A stretch of 64,000 bases of DNA from Actinostola sp. cb2023 (Eukaryota; Cnidaria; Anthozoa; Actiniaria; Actinostolidae), in contig JAUJYZ010001508.1 in NCBI GenBank assembly GCA_033675265.1, forward strand, positions 76,001-140,000. The letters are read 5' to 3'. Made by a program: the position numbers and the translations under genes. Shown here one piece after another: positions 12,926 to 24,131 of the stretch; the first letter of the stretch is position 1; each line of letters starts with the position of its first letter. Under the pieces are notes generated by a model. That model did not search any database. It worked only from the letters and a program-made list of their open reading frames with translations, and was not told the origin of the DNA.

Positions 12926-14939
12926 TGGGAGCCCTAATTAATTATAACCAATAAGCAAGCCCCAGCGAGCGAACTGGGAGCAACACTAATCTTTGGTTGG
13001 GCTTCCTGTGTTTCATTATCCTCGATTCTCGATTTGTGTTTTTCATTAGTTTGTGGAAAGATTTTTTCCACGTGACTTTTACCCTGACGTCATATATCGT
13101 ACGTTCCCGTCGTTCATTTGGGCATTTGTGACGAAAAGAAATCTCGTGTTTAGAGAGGGGATTCGAAGCCTTTTTTTTGCTCGTACTTTTTATCCGATTC
13201 TTCGATGGAATTAAAGATCTTCATTTATTGTTGACGATCAAATAACTTCATATTAGCGACATATTCTGGGGAAGGCAAATCTCTCTTATTAGTCTTTAGT
13301 TGTGTGCTATATACAAATGTGCACTGATTGCCACTGTGGAACAACATAAGTATACGATCGAATCCTAGTACCGTATACTCTGGATTTCCAGAGTCCCTCT
13401 CTTCGCTCGCCCCCCCAATAGTAGCCTCTGTTTAAACCAGGGTAAGTACCGTATATAAATGCTCTTGGAAACAAAGGTCATCCCAGATGCATGAGACGTC
13501 ACTGAATTATCTGCCTAACAGCTCGTTCGTTTATCGTGCCGCCAACCGTACCAAACCAGTGCCCTACAACTAAATGATCTACCTTTGATGGTAGAGCCTA
13601 CTGAAGTCCATTACTAGTGATTGGCAACTGCAACGTATTTTATTCTAAATTCAAGATATAGGTGTTCATAAGTGTAGCAAATTGAATACTGAAAAATCGA
13701 TAAAGCATGTACATTGATAAAGAAAAAAGTGTGATGTTGATTTTTATTGATTGATACTAATGTCGGGTATGTATCATGTTTAATATTCTTATTGTATTGT
13801 CTTTGTTATTCTTTCTTTAAGCTTAGATGGCTTTAATAGATTTCTAAAAAACTGTTCAGTAGTACACGGGCTTGCAATAACTAGCCTCCTATGTAACATG
13901 ACAGCGGAAATCACATCTCTGTAAAAATCAACCAATCATAATGGACTTTTCCCACGGCTGAAATGGACAAGAAACGATCGCGAAAAAACACAAAGGTTTT
14001 ACGTGCATGGAGGATTGTCAAACCACCGAGTGAATAAAATTCAAGAATCAGAATCTGTATCACGTGTATATCTCAAAAGCCTGACAAAAGAAAGCTCACG
14101 GACTGTCCGCAGTGCTGGGAAGAGAAACAATTCACATAAACAGTTGCAGAGTACCTTGTTACATAACGTTTGAAATATTGGGCTACCTGTGCTGCTAAAT
14201 ATAGTATTTGTCTTGGTTTTCGGAGGTCGCAATTTTTGACCTATGGTTAGCCTAGTATATAAATATAAATATAAAATACTATAACTATTAATATATATAT
14301 CGTGATATTATCCTATCACGACTGATTTTGTTTCAATATAGTTTGTTATAATAATAAAATAATAATAGTTTTAGGAGCACCACACAGAGTCTCAACGCTC
14401 TTATACATAGATCTAAGATAAGAAAATAAGGTAAGAACGAAAAGAAACTAATGGTTTCGGCCGAGGGACGATCGAACATACACCGAACCCTCTAGCTCAG
14501 CCACAGTATGGTCGATTATTAGAGTCGACGGTGTGAAGTTGACTACTTGCAAATAACTTGATCATTATTTGCTTTTCTGTTTCAGGCAGTGAATCTGCCT
14601 GATGAAACTTTAGTAGTAAAATATATACAAATGTGTACAGGTCTTTAGTCGTGTGAAGTGCAGAATTATATAATCAATATCTCTGAGACAAATTCTTATT
14701 TCAGCAGGGAGGGGTGCGTCCTCAACAAGCCTCCTCAAAGTAATAATGTTTAAAATATTTATATGCATATATAATAATAAATAATCAAATAATAATCAAT
14801 ATAATGAAATGCGCTTTGAGCCTAGCTTCTCTCAAGTCAGTAGGTAAGGTCACACGCACCGGGAACTTTGTGCCCTACAACTAGATATGGGTTTAATTCG
14901 AGCGCGACTATCTAGATAGTCCAACATTTGCTACTTTGC

Positions 14940-15892
14940 GCTGTTTGGGCTACCTGTGGTTTAGATGGCCGGACATTTAGAAAACACTTTACGGTCTTTG
15001 GGCTACCTGTGGTTTAGATGGCCGGGCATTTTAAAAACACTTCACGGTCTTTGGGCTACCTGTGGTTTAGATAGAAAGGGCATTTAAAAAACACTTTACG
15101 GTCTTTGGGCTTCCTGTGGTTCAGATGGCCGGACATTTAGAAAACACTTTACGGTCTTTGGGCTACCTGTGGTTTAGATGGCCGGGCATTTTAAAAACAC
15201 TTCACGGTCTTTGGGCTACCTGTGGTTTAGATAGGCCGGGCGTTTAAAAAAACACTTTACGGTCTTTGGGCTTCCTGTGGTTCAGATGGCCGGACATTTA
15301 GAAAACACTTTACGGTCTTTGGGCTACCTGGTTTAGATGGCCGGGCATTTTAAAAACACTTCACGGTCTTTGGGCTACCTGTGGTTTAGATGGCCGGGCA
15401 TTTTAAAAACACTTCACGGTCTTTGGGCTACCTGTGGTTTAGATAGAAAGGGCATTTTAAAAACACTTTAAGGTATTTGGGCTACCTGTGGTTTAGATGG
15501 CCGGGCATTTTAAAAACACTTTACGGTCTTTGGGCTTCCTGTGGTTCAGATGGCCGGACATTTAGAAAACACTTTACGGTCTTTGGGCTACCTGTGGTTT
15601 AGATGGCCGGGCATTTTAAAAACACTTTACGGTCTTTGGGCTACCTGTGGTTTAGATGGCCGGGCATTTTAAAAACACTTCACGGTCTTGGGCTACCTGT
15701 GGTTTAGATAGCCGGGCATTTAAAAAACACTTTACGGTCTTTGGGCTACCTGTGGTTCAGATGGCCGGTCATTTAGAAAACACTTTACGGTCTTTGGGCT
15801 ACCTGTGGTTCAGATGGCCGGGCATTTAGAAAACACTTTACGGTCTTTGGGCTACCTGTGGTTCAGATGGCCGGACATTTTAAAGACACTTA
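14940..15892 (+). repeat. 53-bp tandem satellite, about 18 copies
   Basis: The unit contains TTTGGGCTACCTGTGGTTTA, a GATGGCCGGGCATTT core and AAAACACTTTACGGTC. Variants alternate (GGGCTACC/GGGCTTCC, GGTTTAGA/GGTTCAGA, GGCCGG/AGAAAGGG), and short runs of variants recur in the same order, which suggests higher-order duplication. Isolated GGGCTACCTGTG-like fragments also occur near 14180 and 16393. Confidence 0.9.
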
Positions 15893-16076
15893 GTAAAACA
15901 GTTAAAAAAATTCAATATTTGACATTATTATTCCACTCGTACCATATAAGGGCAAGAGAACAAGCAAAATATGCCAACTAATTACACAGTAGCTCTCGCG
16001 CGCACGAAAAACAGCAAAAATGGCTCGAAAACTTTAGGAACAAAGAAACAAAATCAATCGTGGAACAATAAACCCC

Positions 16077-16212
16077 TTATTTGATGGTTTGACAGATAAT
16101 ACTTGCGGACATTTTACTCATTGCTCGTATTTTTCCTCCCAACAGGCTCAGAAAAATACTACGCAACTCGTAAAATATCCACGCCTATTATCTGTCAAGC
16201 CATCAAATAAGC
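16077..16212. mobile_element. Short foldback element
   Basis: CTTATTTGATGGTTTGACAG and its inverted counterpart CTGTCAAGCCATCAAATAAG bound about 135 bp. There is no open frame inside and I did not find a flanking duplication. Confidence 0.55.
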
Positions 16213-16504
16213 TGTATGTATTCATCACCAAATTCATATACAATCTCTAAAATGAAAACTTTGAAACTTTTTTTCTCAAACTTTTTATCACCTTGTTAAA
16301 TTTATACAAAAGATAATATTTTTTTTAAACAATGGAAATTACCATGAGATACAAAAGAAACCAAACAAGTTTTTCTGATGAAAGATATTCATGGGTTACC
16401 TGTGGTGGTTATTGATTGAGGTCTGGGTCAGGATATTTGGACAGTATTGTTAATGTGTGTTGTGGTGTCATTACTCCTCTACCCTCTTAATTTATATTTT
16501 ATAT

Positions 16505-16580
16505 TAGGGTTCTCATTGATAGCAGTACACTTTGTTACTGAAGGGACTGCCCTGCTCAAATAAAAGTTTTCATTCATTCA
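16505..16580 (+). repeat. Dispersed retroelement-like 3' tail, copy 2
   Basis: Reverse-complement partner of 12855-12925. It reads TTAGGGTTCTCATTGATAGC, then CTGAAGGGACTGCCCTG, then AAATAAAAGTTTTCATTCAT and a repeated ATTC tail. This is the expected orientation of a retroelement 3' end with a short-repeat tail. Confidence 0.55.
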
Positions 16581-16959
16581 TTCTCCCTCCACCTACTAGT
16601 ACTTATCACATCACATGACCCTTACCCCACCCCTCCCCCCAAACCACACTTTTCCTTTATGCTGTCCCCTTGGTTTCAGAGAACGACGACCCTCGTGATG
16701 CAAGGAGAGGCCGCTCTCTGGTACCCAATTCTGGTACCCTGGTTCACTGTTGATGGAATAATTTGAGTGTAGGGTCAGTGTAGACGATAAATAGAATATT
16801 AACACCAATGTACAGGTAAATTGACAAATAAATAAACGATTGGTTAAAATTAGTCTCAATCAGAATGTGTAGGCATTCCTTTCCAGTATTGAAACCTAGA
16901 GACAAGAAAAGTAAGTTACTAATGGGATTGTCTACATTCTTGAGGGGAGGAGAGGGAAG

Positions 16960-17552
16960 TGGAGGACAGGGCAGGGTAAGGTATGGTATAGTAGGGTATA
17001 TGAGTAGGGTACGGCACAGTATATGGTATGGTAGGAGGTACAGTAGGGTAGGGTACAGTGTACGATAGGGTAGGTAGGATATGGTAATGTACGGTACAGT
17101 AGGGTAAGGCAAGGTACAGTCAGATATAGTAGGTTGGGAAGAGTAAGGTAGGTTACAGTAAGGTAGGGTACAGTAAGGTAGGGTACAGTAAGGTAGGGTA
17201 CAGTAAGGTACAGTAAGGTAGGGTACAGTAAGGTACGGTACAGTGTACGATAGGGTAGGTAGGATATGGTAATGTACGGTACAGTAGGGTAAGGCAAGGT
17301 ACAGTCAGATATAGTAGGTTGGGAAGAGTAAGGTAGGTTACAGTAAGGTAGGGTACAGTAAGGTACAGTAAGGTAGGGTACAGTAAGGTAGGGTACAGTA
17401 AGGTACAGTAAGGTAGGGTACAGTAAGGTACAGTAAGGTAGGGTACAGTAAGGTAGGATACAGTAAGGTACAGTAAGGTAGGATACAGTAAGGTACGGTA
17501 CAGTGTACGATAGGGTAGGTAGGATATGGTAATGTACGGTACAGTAGGGTAA
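16960..17552. repeat. GGTAGGGTACAGTAA satellite, block A with higher-order units
   Basis: The 15-bp GGTAGGGTACAGTAA motif and variants are arranged in a longer unit that also contains GTGTACGATAGGGTAGGTAG, ATATGGTAATGTACGG and CAGTAGGGTAAGGCAAGG. Copies of the longer unit start near 17055 and 17240, and a third near 17505 is interrupted at 17552 by the 866-bp element. Sequence resumes in register at 18419. Long open frames on the minus strand here are by-products of the repeat. Confidence 0.9.
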
Positions 17553-18418
17553 CAACCTTGTCCCCAGGGCCCTCTTCCCTATGGCCCTATTTTCAAAATG
17601 GCGGACGCTCGAGAGAAGACCCTGGTGTAGGCTGGTCACGTGTCTCCAAGAATCTTGGAGGTTCGTACCCAGGCTGCCATTTTCCTTATGGTCGAAAGTA
17701 ATCGAAAGGGCCTTGTGAAGAGTTACTGAAGAATACGTTCGTTGATGTTGCGATTGTTTTGCATCAAATAATAAATAAAATCACTTTCTAAGCTGGAGCA
17801 ATTCTGGCCATTTGAAAAACAGGGGTTCGGAAGTGTAATTAATGAGACACATTAACAACTGAACAGGTCAGATTGACAGTTTATTCGCTGTATAAAACAA
17901 GTGCTGCTATTTGTATACAAACACCCGTTTCATCTCTAACGGCTAAAGTACAAAACATGTTGACGTGGATTAACGTGTCACAAAACTCAAGAGCAAAAGC
18001 ACTAGCAAATTATGTAAACAACGACAGTAATATATCAGTTTGCCGTGTCACCGTCCAAGTCAGTCTTGCTCGTATAAATTGATACCTTGCTTTACGGTGA
18101 ACGATCTCGATCGGTGGACTTTTTCATGTTCCTAAAGACAATGCTTCGATAACACTCACACATCACTTGCAGCGGCTTCGATCTTCCTAATTCGATACAT
18201 TTAGGACCAGAAAAGAACTATCCGTTGAAACTATAAATTCACTCGATGATTCGAATTTTAATTTATGCTATATTTAGCAACCTTCGATATGGACCAATTA
18301 GAAGGCTTGTTGTGTTATCCAATCAAAATGCGTTTTAGTTCAGCCTACACCAGGGTCTTCTCTCGAGCGTCCGCCATTTTGAAAATAGCGAGAAGAGAGG
18401 GCCCTGGGGAGGAGGTTG
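17553..18418. mobile_element. 866-bp non-autonomous DNA transposon with 9-bp target duplication
   Basis: Left and right ends are inverted repeats of about 80 bp. Both begin CAACCT..TCCCCAGGGCCC and share ATTTTCAAAATGGCGGACGC and TCGAGAGAAGACCCTGG, with a short indel between copies. GTAGGGTAA flanks the element at 17544-17552 and 18419-18427. Uninterrupted CAGTAGGGTAAGGCAAGG occurs in neighbouring satellite units near 17098 and 17287 and gives the empty-site sequence. No transposase frame is present. The 9-bp duplication suggests a Mutator-like element; hAT (8 bp) is less likely. Confidence 0.85.
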
Positions 18419-21278
18419 GTAGGGTAAGGCAAGGTACAGTCAGATATAGTAGGTTGGGAAGAGTAAGGTAAGTTACAGTAAGGTAGGGTACAGTAAGGTA
18501 TAGTAGGGTAGGGTAAGAGTAAGGTAGGGTACAGTAAGGTAGGGTACAGTAAGGTAAGGTACAGTAAGTAAGGTAGGGTACAGTAAGGTAGGGTAGTAAG
18601 GTAGGTAAGGGTACAGTAAGGTAGGGTACAGTAAGGTAGGGTACAGTAAGGTAGGGTACAGTAAGGTAGGGTACAGTAAGGTAGGGTACAGTAAGGTAGG
18701 GTACAGTAAGGTAGGGTACAGTAAGGTAGGGTACAGTAAGGTAGGGTAGTAACAGGTAGGGTACAGTAAGGTAGGGTACAGTAAGGTAGGGTACAGTAAG
18801 GTAGGGTACAGTAGGTAGGGTACAGGGTACAGTAGGTAGGGTACAGTAAGGTAGGGTACAGTAAGGTAGGGTACAGTAAGGTAGGGTACAGTAAGGTAGG
18901 GTACAGTAAGGTAGGGTACAGTAAGGTAGGGTACAGTAAGGTAGGGTAGGGTACAGTAACAGGGTACAGTAAGGTAGGGTACAGGGTACAAGGTAGGGTA
19001 CAGTAAGGTAGGGTACAGTAAGGTAGGGTACAGTAAGGTAGGGTACAGTAAGGGGTAGGGTACAGTAAGGTAGGGTACAGTAAGGTAGGGTACAGTAAGG
19101 TAGGGTACAGTAAGGTAGGGTACAGTAAGGTAGGGTACAGTAGGTAGGGTACAGTAAGGTAGGGTACAGTAAGGTAGGGTAAGGTAGGGTACAGTAAGGT
19201 AGGGTACAGTAGGGTAGGGTACAGTAAGGTAGGGTACAGTAAGGTACAGTAAGGTAGGGTACAGGTAGGGTACAGTAAGGTAGGGTACAGTAAGGTAGGG
19301 TACAGTAAGGTAGGGTACAGTAAGGTAGGGTACAGTAAGGTAGGGTACAGTAGGGTACAGTAAGGTAGGGTACAGTAGGTAGGGGTAGGGTACAGTAAGG
19401 TAGGGTACAGTAAGGTAGGGTACAGTAAGGTAGGGTACAGTAAGGTAGGGTACAGGTAGGGTACAGGAGGTAGGGTACAGTAAGGTAGGGTACAGTGAGG
19501 TAGGGTACAGTAAGGTAGGGTACAGTAGGTAGGGTACAGTAGGTAGGGTACAGTAGGTAGGGTACAGTAGGTAGGTAGGGTACAGTAAGGTAGGGTACAG
19601 TACAAGGTAGGGTACAGTAAGGTAGGGTACAGTAAGGTAGGGTACAGTAAGGTAGGGTACAGTAAGGGTACAGTAAGGGTACAGTAAGGTAGGGTACAGT
19701 AAGGTAGGGTAAGGTAGGGTACAGTAAGGTAGGGTACAGTAAGGTAGGGTACAGTAAGGTAGGGTACAGTAAGGTAGGGTACAGTAAGGTAGGGTACAGT
19801 AAGGTAGGGTAGTAAGGTAGGGTACAGTAAGGTAGGGTACAGTAAGGTAGGGTACAGTACAAGGTAGGGTACAGTAAGGTAGGGTACAGGGTAAGGTAGG
19901 GTACAGTAAGGTAGGGTACAGTAAGGTAGGGTACAGTAAGGTACAGTAAGGTAGGGTACAGTAAGGTAGGGTACAGTAAGGTAGTAAGGTACAGTAAGGT
20001 AGGGTACAGTAAGGTAGGTACAGGTAGGGTAGTAGGTAGGGTACAGTAGGTAGGTAGGGTAGGTACAGTAAGTAGGGTACAGTAAGGTAGGGTACAGTAA
20101 GGTAGGGTACAGTAAGGGTAGGGTACAGTAAGGTAGGGTACAGTAAGGTAGGGTACAGTAAGGTAGGGTACAGTACAGGTACAGTAAGGTAGGGTACAGT
20201 AAGGTAGGGTACAGTAAGGTAGGGTACAGGTAGGGTACAGTAAGGTAGGGTACAGTAGGGTACAGTAAGGTAGGGTACAGTAAGGTAGGGTACAGTAGGT
20301 AGGGTACAGTAAGGTAGGGTACAGTAAGGTAGGGTACAGTAAGGTAGGGTACAGTAAGGTAGGGTACAGTAAGGTAGGGTACAGTAAGGTAGGGTACAGT
20401 AAGGTAGGGTACAGTAAGGTAGGGTACAGTAAGTAGGGTACAGTAAGGTAGGGTACAGTAAGGTAGGGTACAGTAAGGTAGGGTACAGTAAGGTAGGGTA
20501 CAGTAAGGTAGGGTACAGTAAGGTAGGGTACAGTAAGGTAGGGTACAGTAAGGTAGGGTACAGTAAGGTAGGGTACAGTAAGGTAGGGTAGGTACAGTAA
20601 GGTAAGGTAGGGTACAGTAAGGTAAGGTAGGGTACAGTAAGGTAGGGTACAGTAAGGTAGGTACAGGTACAGTAAGGTAGGGTACAGTAGGTAGAGTAAG
20701 GTAGGGTACAGTAAGGTAGGGTACAGTAAGGTAGGGTACAGTAAGGTAGGGTACAGTAAGGTAGGGTACAGTAAGGTAGGGTACAGTAAGGTAGGGTACA
20801 GTAAGTAGGGTACAGTAAGGTACAGTAGGTAGGGTACAGTAAGGTAGGGTACAGTAAGGTAGGGTACAGTAAGGTACAGTAAGGTAGGGTACAGTAAGGT
20901 AGGGTACAGTAAGGTAGGGTACAGTAAGGTAGGGTACAGTAAGGTAGGGTACAGTAAGGTAGGGTACAGTAAGGTACAGTAAGGTAGGGTACAGTAAGGT
21001 AGGGTACAGTAAGGTAGGGTAGTAAGTAGGGTACAGTAAGGGTAGGTAGGTACAGTAGGTAGGGTAGTAAGGTACAGTAAGGTAGGGTACAGTAAGGTAG
21101 GGTACAGTAAGGTAGGGTACAGTAAGTAAGGTACAGTAAGGTAGGGGTAGGGTACATAGTAAGGTAGGGTACAGTAAGGTAGGGTACAGTAAGGTACAGT
21201 AAGGTAGGGTACAGTAAGGTAGGGTACAGTAAGGTAGGGTACAGGTAGGGTACAGTAAGGTAGGGTACAGTAAGGTAG
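18419..21278. repeat. GGTAGGGTACAGTAA satellite, block B, about 2.9 kb
   Basis: Nearly pure 15-bp tandem repeat with frequent short deletions or gains (GTACAGTAGGTAGGG, AGTAAGTAGG). It continues the satellite interrupted by the element at 17553. Minus-strand open frames of up to 894 codons (YPTLL/YCTLP repeats) arise because a 15-bp unit lacking stops stays open. They have no start context, no splice support and no conserved domain. Many irregular unit lengths look like either genuine slippage or long-read consensus errors. Confidence 0.95.
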
Positions 21279-21496
21279 TCGTATTATATAAACTTACTTA
21301 TCGAAAACCGACTTGTATCTCTTGACAAACATCTTACGTAAGGCTCCATCAGGGTTTGTCAGTAGCTTACCAAGATGGCTTTGTCTATCACTCACCAGAC
21401 CGAGATCAAACATCGGAAAGTACCTAAGACCATTAGAGAATTATTAACCTTTGAAAGGGAAATACCGTCAGAAAAACCACCCCTACCAGATACAAA

Positions 21497-21735
21497 GTAT
21501 TTTGAAGTGGATACGCGGTTTCGCTGTATTTTGAAGTGGATACGCGGTTTCGCTGTATTTTGAAGTGGATACGCGGTTTCGCTGTATTTTGAAGTGGATA
21601 AGCGGTTTCGCTGTATTTTGAAGTGGATACGCGGTTTCGCTGTATTTTGAAGTGGATACGCGGTTTCGCAGTTAGAAAAATCACCCCTACCGGATACGTA
21701 GTATTATGAAATGGATAAGTGGTTTCGCAGTCAGT
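21497..21735 (+). repeat. 29-bp tandem repeat related to the 29-31 kb satellite
   Basis: The unit ATTTTGAAGTGGATACGCGG plus TTTCGCTGT is repeated about six times. A tail then reads AGTTAGAAAAATCACCCCTA and GGATACGTAG. Its core matches the satellite at 29153-31176, which alternates TTTTCAAGTGGATACGCGG with GATACGCAGTAAGGAAAATC. The two arrays therefore share an ancestral monomer. Confidence 0.85.
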
Positions 21736-21984
21736 ATCTACATCTACATTTATTGAGTCGGTAACGGTCGTTAGACATCATACACCAACTATAAAATAAT
21801 TGAACTAAAATAGTAAAATAGAATACAGAGTCTTTCACAAAGGTGCGACCATTAAAAAATGTGAAGTTATTTTTGTTAATATATATTTACAAAAAAAGAA
21901 GAAATATGCAAACAATTCCAAAAAAGAAAACAAACAAACAAACAACAACAACAACAACAAAATAATGACAAAAAAAAAAACGTG

Positions 21985-22250
21985 CCACGGCTGGGACTCG
22001 AACCCTGGACCCCCAGGTTCAAAAGAGATGAATGCCGGTAATTTATCCAAAAAAGGCCCATACTCCCAGACATTATGCTGAGTCACCGTATGTTATGTAT
22101 AGGATGAGGATTTCGGCCTCATCCGCGCTATCCGGGCATTACACCAATCAGCTTAGTGATCAAAGAGGGAGGAAACAGTCGGACCCTAGTCCCACTAAAT
22201 AACTGCCCCGCACCACTAGGCTATCGTGCACGCTTATTGATTTGGAGGAC
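21985..22250 (-). mobile_element. tRNA-derived SINE-like sequence
   Basis: On the minus strand, GGTTCGAGTCCCAGCCGTGG near 21990-22010 resembles a tRNA T-arm (B-box GGTTCGANTCC). TAGCCTAGTGGTG near 22220-22235 resembles an A-box. They are too far apart for a functional tRNA, so this is more likely a tRNA-derived retroelement or a composite of two. Not a confident tRNA gene. Confidence 0.4.
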
Positions 22251-22302
22251 AAAATAACCTAGTGTATCCTGTGAATGGACTGTCTATTGTTGTGCAAATT
22301 AC

Positions 22303-22392
22303 TATGGTCCCGTGGCTCGCACTGAAACACAACGCGTTAGAAGCACAAGGCCATGCAAGGCCCGAGTTCGATTCCTCGCTGTACCGACTTTT
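22303..22392 (+). repeat. tRNA-like fragment
   Basis: GAGTTCGATTCCTCGCTG resembles a B-box/T-arm, and GTGGCTCGCACTG upstream resembles an A-box. A run of T follows. The acceptor stem does not pair, so I read it as a tRNA-derived repeat rather than a tRNA gene. Confidence 0.35.
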
Positions 22393-22547
22393 TTTTTTTT
22401 TCTTTTTGTCTTCACGAAAATTTTTTTTACTGTTTGTTTTTATAAGAACATTTTTATACTCACAAAAATGATTATTTTAATAATGTAAAATAATTTAAAA
22501 TAACTAAAAAATGGTAAGTAGTTTTTATTAGATATATACAGACTACA

Positions 22548-22818
22548 GTCATTCTCAAAAAGGTTGTCCAGATGAGGCCGCAAAGACTACTACAACACTA
22601 CAATAAAGCCATGTGATTCATTATATGTTTTCAATTTCTGCACGCGGAACTGCGAGTTGATAACAGCGGCATTACGCTCATTTCTCACTATGCCGTGTAC
22701 TTTGGCATATCAGATTGAAATTCCACGCGAGGAAATCGAATACACAATGAATCACGTGACTTTATTGTGTATTGTAGTCAATTTTTCATCTGGACAACCT
22801 TTTTGAGAATGACTGTTA
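22548..22818. mobile_element. About 270-bp Tc1/mariner-like MITE
   Basis: Ends CAGTCATTCTCAAAAAGGTT and AACCTTTTTGAGAATGACTG are perfect inverted copies. The match extends through TGTCCAGATGA, and a second inner pair (GTGATTCATT region, ACTACAATAAAG region) also folds. The left end is preceded by TA, and TA is found one base after the right end, compatible with a TA target. Assignment to Tc1/mariner rests on that and the CAGT start only. Confidence 0.7.
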
Positions 22819-23175
22819 CGGTTCGAATATATGAAGACATCTTCTTCTGTGTTCTCTTTCCGGTGAGTACGACTGAAAACTTATTTTTTCAAATCATTCT
22901 TTAGTTGTTAATTTTTCTCATTTATGTATTATTCGCTTGGAGTAAGACGGACCTGGATAGGCGCTAGCTATACAAATTACATTCATTATTACTATTATTA
23001 TTATTTATGAATATTTGTATTTTATATTTGTATTTTTTATTTATTTTCTAAATAATAATAAGTAATAATAATAATTATTATTATATTCCTTAGAACTGTA
23101 ACCAATTTAATAATATACATTTTAATTTGCACTGCAGTGCAAATTACTTTTTTTTCATGAATATTATTAATTGGT

Positions 23176-23333
23176 AATCATACGATTTCTCGTTCAATTT
23201 GGAATAATTTGCACTCGTGTGTTTTTCAAAGAGCTCAAATTGCACTCGCCCTACAAGCTCGTGCAATTTTGATACTCTTTGAAAAACACACTCGTGCAAA
23301 TTATTTCCAAATTGAACTCGAAACCGTATGATT
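23176..23333. mobile_element. Foldback element of about 158 bp
   Basis: Arms of about 58 bp (left contains TTTGCACTCGTGTGTTTTTC, right contains GAAAAACACACTCGTGCAAA; outer ends TAATCATACG and CGTATGATTA) are inverted with few mismatches around a short centre. No coding capacity and no clear flanking duplication. Confidence 0.65.
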
Positions 23334-23541
23334 ACCTCTACTTATCTCATTTCAGTCATTATCGTCCATGTCTGACGTCACCTATCCTAAGGGAAAGTAC
23401 AGTCACAATATACAGATAAGAGCATTGTATTTTCTTGTACCCGAGAACAGAGCGAAATTTACTAATATACGATGTCACATCAAATATATTTGAGCCGAAG
23501 TCTAAGAGGTTATATCCTCACATTTCCTAAGTTTAATTTGC

Positions 23542-23668
23542 AGTGGAAGAAAAAAGTCTTTTAGCTATGTTGCTGCTGGTCTTTGGAATAGGCTCCCTCT
23601 AAAAGTGCACCAGTCTGTTGATATTTTAAAATAGCTTTAAAAGTAAACTAAGGAACGTTGTCTTTTAG
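23542..23668 (+). pseudogene. Decayed 3' end of a non-LTR retrotransposon reverse-transcriptase ORF
   Basis: Translation of the first part gives SFSYVAAGLWNRLPLKVHQS. This matches the usual C-terminal end of LINE reverse-transcriptase polyproteins, in which RSFSYxAxxLWNxLP is followed by FKSKLK. The continuation (SFKSKLRNVVF, then stop) is in another frame, so at least one frameshift and a stop (TAG near 23630) have accumulated. AT-rich sequence follows. Only the 3' fossil is present. Clade (CR1, Jockey or similar) cannot be decided. Confidence 0.75.
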
Positions 23669-24131
23669 CTCTTTTTTATTCTTCTTTTTTATTTGTATAT
23701 TTATTGTTCTAAAAATTATATATAGCATTTTAATTGTACATAGGGATTTATAAATAACTATTGTAATTCTAATGTTTAATGTATAGTGTCTTTATAGTAT
23801 CTTTTTACAGTCTATTATTGAATATCACCTATCTATTATATTCAATATACATGTATATATAATTAGTTATTAGCTTTGTTAATTAGAATATTATTATATT
23901 GCACGTTTGCTCCTGGACGATACGTGTTTAGATAAACATATTTACTTGCATACTTACTACTACAAAATGGCGGATGATATTCCATATTGAACGTAAATTA
24001 TGTTGATATCCGAGAAAGATTTACAAAAATTAATACTCAAGTAATGCTAATACAAGACTATCTTACTTTTTCGAGGAAATAAATGCCGTCTTTAGTTCCC
24101 CTTTGAATGCTGCTAATGTTGCAATAACGGT

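Larger units (their letters stand above)
5006..14939. other. Long intergenic region without recognised genes
   Basis: No exon chain or protein family is recognisable here. It holds two small inverted-repeat or dispersed transposon remnants (7208-7370, 10468-10617), one copy of a dispersed repeat (7492-7620) and one end of another (12855-12925). Short direct repeats of GGCTGTAC/GAACTGG type occur at 12640-12830. The open frames of 60-98 codons show no domain and no codon bias I can see. Confidence 0.5.

Noticed and set aside
18340..21157. Open frames of 421, 505 and 894 codons rich in YPTLL/YCTLP
   Set aside because: They are the satellite read in stop-free frames, overlap each other in different frames, and have no domain, start context or splice structure.
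21985..22392. Functional tRNA genes
   Set aside because: B-box-like motifs are present, but acceptor stems do not pair and A-box spacing is wrong; kept only as tRNA-derived repeats.
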